A stretch of DNA of 9,388 bases from assembly GCA_938034715.1 (NCBI GenBank), contig CALHMM010000049.1:1-9388 (forward strand), in the 5' to 3' direction. How positions within the stretch are numbered: position 1 is the stretch's first letter; the number at the start of each line of letters is the position of its first letter. The notes under the pieces are model-generated. The model had not been told where the DNA came from. It made no database searches and worked only from the letters and a program-made list of their open reading frames with translations. Shown in pieces: positions 6,921-9,388 of this stretch. A program made the translations under genes and the position numbers. Source of the DNA: Minisyncoccota bacterium. Its GTDB lineage: Bacteria; Patescibacteriota; Minisyncoccia; Moranbacterales; GCA-2747515.

Positions 6921-7271
6921 ATGGAAACTCATAACGAGCAAGAGACTGTCTACGCGCAAAACTCTCAGGAAGTTGATGGTACGCAGAAAGTCATAGCTAT
7001 CATAGGGTATCTTTGTCCCTTGCTGTTCTTTATTCCTTTAGTCATGAACAACATGAAGAGTCCATTTTCAATGTTTCATGCCAATCAGCATGTGATCCTT
7101 TTGATTGCTGGTGTGGTTCTTATGCTTGTAAACATTGTTCCGTTACTTGGGCAAATTATTTGGATTGTTGGAAGTCTTGTACTTTTTGTTTTTTCAATTA
7201 TGGGTATTATAGCTAGTGCTAGTGGTAAATTAAAAGCTATGCCACTTATTGGTGGATTTAAAATTCTCTAG
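6921..7271 (+). CDS. DUF4870/Tic20-like small membrane protein
   Basis: This 116-aa protein has a polar N terminus (1-22) and three hydrophobic helices at about 24-42, 56-75 and 78-100. The spacing and the FHANQHVILLI segment (52-62), with Phe-His-x-x-Gln just before a helix, are typical of DUF4870 proteins (Tic20-like fold). Their function is unknown. An in-frame TAA at 6909-6911 rules out a longer form starting further up. An extended -10 promoter upstream and a weak terminator downstream suggest that it is transcribed alone. No catalytic residue or signal-peptide cleavage site is apparent. The family call rests on topology and that short motif. Confidence 0.75.
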   Translation: METHNEQETVYAQNSQEVDGTQKVIAIIGYLCPLLFFIPLVMNNMKSPFSMFHANQHVILLIAGVVLMLVNIVPLLGQIIWIVGSLVLFVFSIMGIIASASGKLKAMPLIGGFKIL

Positions 7272-7294
7272 AAGCATTTATTTGTTATCGTTTC

Positions 7295-7326
7295 AAGGAG
7301 TACATCTTTTACTAGGTGTGCTTTTT
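7295..7326 (+). terminator. Probable Rho-independent terminator
   Basis: GTACATC (7300-7306) pairs with GGTGTGC (7315-7321) with two G-U pairs around an eight-base loop. The preceding AAGGA can pair on into the TTTTT run (7322-7326), so the stem is long but weak. Confidence 0.5.
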
Positions 7327-7343
7327 GTATTGATGAAAATTCT

Positions 7344-7371
7344 TTGAGGGAAATGCTTTTTGATTTATAAT
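7344..7371 (+). promoter_or_regulatory. Promoter of the pyruvate kinase gene
   Basis: TTGAGG (7344-7349), a 16-nt spacer and a perfect TATAAT (7366-7371) predict a start near 7378. The leader of about 20 nt is almost pure A/T and has no SD before the ATG at 7398. Confidence 0.65.
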
Positions 7372-7397
7372 GAGAATACTATAAAAATAAATATGTA

Positions 7398-8858
7398 ATG
7401 GGGAAAAATATCAAAACAAAGCGGACAAAGATTGTTGCTACGCTTGGCCCTGCAACACAGGAAATATCAGTTCTGACGGAAATGGTACGTGCTGGTATGA
7501 ACATGGCTCGTTTTAATTTCTCTCATGGTGAGCATTCATGGCACAGGGACATTATGGATCGTGTGCGGAAAGTTGCACATGAAACTGAGCACAGCGTTGC
7601 AATTCTTGCTGATTTCCAAGGCCCGCATATCAGAACTGACCTCGCCGCACCAGTTGCTCTTAAAAAAGGTGAGATCGTGCGAGTTTTTGATGCAAGTGCT
7701 GATAAGGAAGTTTTAGCAAAAACACAAGAAGAGGTGACGACAATTGTGATCGACTGTCCAGAGATGATTGATCATTTATCGATTGGTAATGACTTATACA
7801 TCGAAGATGGTCTGATGCGGATTCGTGTGACGGATATTGTCGAGACACATGCTTTGGCTGAGGTTATTGCTGGAGGAATTGTGCATAACAATAAGGGCGT
7901 CAATATCCCTGATGCAGATATTCCACTTCCTGCAATGACGAGTAAAGATTATGATGATTTGGCTTTTGCGTTGGAGCAAAACGTGGATTATGTGGCAATG
8001 AGTTTTGTGCGCAATGCAGATGAAATTGCCAATTTGCGAGTATACATGCAAAAAATTCTTCAAAATGGAGCGACTGTGCCAAAAATTATTGCAAAGATTG
8101 AACGCAAGGAGGCTATTGAAAATCTAGAGGAAGTGGTTGCGGAGGCGGATGTTGTTATGGTTGCGCGTGGTGATCTAGGCATTGAAACGTCTCCAACTGG
8201 TGTTACGCTGTTGCAAAAGAGAATTATTGCGCAGAGTTTGCTCAAGGTGAAGCCAGTCATTGTGGCTACTCAGATGTTGGCTAGTATGGAGCATAATCCA
8301 CGTCCGACACGTGCTGAGATATCAGATGTGACAAATGCTGTCATAGATCATGCTGATGCGATGATGTTGAGTGCTGAGACGACCGTTGGGTCGTTTCCTG
8401 TGAAAACAGTGGAGACGATGGCAGCTATTGCGACGCAAACGGAGCTATCTCCTTACGATGATGTTGATGATGTGAGCAAGGATTTGCCTGTGGACTTTGA
8501 TTCTCCTGAGGTGCATGTAGCGCGTAGTGCATATGTGTTTATGAAGGAGGTAGACGCACAAGCGATTGTCATGTTTAGCGAAAGTGGCTATACTGCACGC
8601 ATGTTGTCGCACTTTCGTCCCGAGCGACTTGTGTTGGTAGCAACAACTAGCCAAAAGACATATAATGAGCTTGCGCTTGTGTGGGGCATTATCCCGTTTT
8701 TATTTGATGGGACAGAGAGTCGCGATGAGTGTGTCCATGAACTTATAGAAAAAGCTCAGAAAGAGTTTCTTTTGCATAAAGGTGACCTGGTGATAACAAT
8801 TCTTGGCTCTACGAAGGCAGGAAAGAAATTAGAGCTGATGGGGTCGCGCATTGTCTAG
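7398..8858 (+). CDS. pyk: Pyruvate kinase
   Basis: Pyruvate kinase converts phosphoenolpyruvate and ADP to pyruvate and ATP, the last step of glycolysis, in the cytoplasm. The 486-aa length fits the usual 470-500 without an extra phosphohistidine domain. The barrel starts with TKIVATLGPAT (10-20), followed by ARFNFSHG (37-44). The B domain spans about 81-175. The catalytic lysine is K233 in IAKIE, with magnesium ligands E235 and D259 (VARGDLGIE, 255-263). T291 lies in VATQMLASM, followed by RPTRAEISDVTNAV (302-315) and LSAETTVG (324-331). The C-terminal domain is about 370-486. The usual DxKGPE/KIR loop reads DFQGPHIR (72-79), an uncommon combination at positions linked to potassium use. It has its own promoter and no SD. 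Confidence 0.97.
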   Translation: MGKNIKTKRTKIVATLGPATQEISVLTEMVRAGMNMARFNFSHGEHSWHRDIMDRVRKVAHETEHSVAILADFQGPHIRTDLAAPVALKKGEIVRVFDASADKEVLAKTQEEVTTIVIDCPEMIDHLSIGNDLYIEDGLMRIRVTDIVETHALAEVIAGGIVHNNKGVNIPDADIPLPAMTSKDYDDLAFALEQNVDYVAMSFVRNADEIANLRVYMQKILQNGATVPKIIAKIERKEAIENLEEVVAEADVVMVARGDLGIETSPTGVTLLQKRIIAQSLLKVKPVIVATQMLASMEHNPRPTRAEISDVTNAVIDHADAMMLSAETTVGSFPVKTVETMAAIATQTELSPYDDVDDVSKDLPVDFDSPEVHVARSAYVFMKEVDAQAIVMFSESGYTARMLSHFRPERLVLVATTSQKTYNELALVWGIIPFLFDGTESRDECVHELIEKAQKEFLLHKGDLVITILGSTKAGKKLELMGSRIV

Positions 8859-9060
8859 GCTAGAGTTTATGTAATAAGTACAATTCTTCGTCGTCGCGTA
8901 ATTTTTTACAACAGACTGATGTATACTCTACATATAAATTGAGTCTTGAGCTTTGATTTTCGCTGCGTTTCTGAAATCCCAGTGTTTGCTAGTGCGTTGT
9001 TTGAGAATGTTTTAAAGACTGTTTGTTTTATGTAACTTGTTATTCATTGATGCAATTACT
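8859..9060 (+). other. Intergenic gap before the dehydratase gene
   Basis: No open frame longer than about a dozen codons was found here on either strand. TATACT (8922-8927) and TATAAA (8933-8938) are -10-like but lack a -35 at the right distance. There is no clear terminator after the pyruvate kinase stop, only the short palindrome TCTAGGCTAGA around it (8854-8864). A second weak promoter, TTGAGA (9001-9006) with TTTTAT (9026-9031) and a 19-nt spacer, is possible. Confidence 0.4.
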
Positions 9061-9324
9061 ATGGAAAATACTTCAGAGTGGGTAGAGGAGGATGGTGTGT
9101 TAACACAAACGTTTGAGTGTGATGACTTTCGCAGTGCAGTCGATCTATTTAATCGGATTGCGGTTCTTGCAGAAGAGCAAGATCATCACCCTGATATGAT
9201 GATCCATGATGTAAGACTTATTAGTATTATGCTTATGTCACATGAGGAGGGTGCTGTCACAGATGCTGATTATGCTTTGGCGCAAGAGATTGATCAGGTG
9301 ATTACCGAAATGGATGCGGAATAA
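9061..9324 (+). CDS. Pterin-4a-carbinolamine dehydratase (4a-hydroxytetrahydrobiopterin dehydratase)
   Basis: This 87-aa protein matches the PCD/DCoH family, which removes water from 4a-hydroxytetrahydropterin so that the pterin cofactor can be recycled after aromatic hydroxylation. The active-site HHPD is at 42-45 in AEEQDHHPDM. The third histidine is H61 in MSHEEGAVTDADYALAQEID (59-78), the counterpart of the usual STHDxGGLTxxDxxLA. A helix with NRIAVLAEEQ precedes the HHP motif. The protein is a little shorter than typical members (about 95-110 aa), and the aromatic residue usually found a few positions after HHP is replaced (MMIHDV). The ATG at 9061 is used; a TTG eight codons upstream only adds an atypical tail. 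No SD is visible. No aromatic hydroxylase gene is seen nearby, so the biological substrate is open. Confidence 0.88.
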   Translation: MENTSEWVEEDGVLTQTFECDDFRSAVDLFNRIAVLAEEQDHHPDMMIHDVRLISIMLMSHEEGAVTDADYALAQEIDQVITEMDAE

Positions 9325-9362
9325 CTGTGGGGCTGATAAATGTATAACAGTTCATAAATGAG

Positions 9363-9388
9363 ATGAAAAAAGATATTCTTTTTATTAC
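9363..9388 (+). CDS. Possible start of a gene cut by the window edge
   Basis: An ATG at 9363 opens a frame reading MKKDILFI to the end of the window, a lysine-then-hydrophobic start common for bacterial proteins. TATAAC (9343-9348) lies about 14 bases upstream and could be a -10 giving a leader of roughly eight bases. There is no SD and too little sequence to identify a product, so this may be chance. Confidence 0.3.

Noticed and set aside
9037..9060. TTG start eight codons upstream of the dehydratase ATG
   Set aside because: It has no SD and adds residues not expected for the family.

Overview
The window looks like ordinary chromosomal sequence from a small-genome bacterium, most likely a member of the Patescibacteria/Candidate Phyla Radiation. 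This is an inference from gene content and style: a FemAB-family wall enzyme, a Mur ligase lacking the usual N-terminal UDP-binding domain, a LemA-HtpX pair, a divergent PAP2 protein, several small orphan proteins, and many starts without a Shine-Dalgarno (SD) sequence. No rRNA or tRNA gene, insertion sequence or CRISPR array was seen. All genes read through with the standard bacterial code. None of the twelve complete genes ends in TGA (seven TAA, five TAG).

Layout. Positions 1-340 hold no convincing complete gene. They contain a run of hairpins ending in a clear Rho-independent terminator (255-289), then a promoter whose -35/-10 spacer contains a perfect inverted repeat (314-327). That promoter should start transcription almost exactly at the ATG of a FemAB-family transferase (341-1294). 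A Mur ligase follows (1354-2712) and ends in a bidirectional terminator that includes its stop codon. On the minus strand, converging on it, lie a divergent PAP2 membrane protein (2935-3402) and a 56-aa protein with a DnaJ-type CXXCXGXG zinc knuckle and a basic tail (2735-2905). The 100-bp divergent intergenic region then drives lemA-htpX (3503-5051) on the plus strand.

Next is a two-gene operon of an unrecognised 120-aa protein and dapD (5138-6331), closed by a strong terminator. After it come a DUF4258-like small protein (6446-6856), a three-helix DUF4870/Tic20-like membrane protein (6921-7271), pyruvate kinase (7398-8858) and a short pterin-4a-carbinolamine dehydratase (9061-9324). A possible gene start lies at the right edge.

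Functional reading. The FemAB transferase and Mur ligase act on the peptidoglycan peptide stem, and DapD makes a precursor of diaminopimelate, a common third residue of that stem. LemA, HtpX and the PAP2 protein are membrane proteins. The DapD protein is strikingly close to the proteobacterial form, unlike its neighbours, which suggests horizontal transfer. The best candidates for something undescribed are the zinc-knuckle microprotein, the unknown partner of DapD, the structured stretch at 50-278, and the altered key positions in pyruvate kinase and the Mur ligase.
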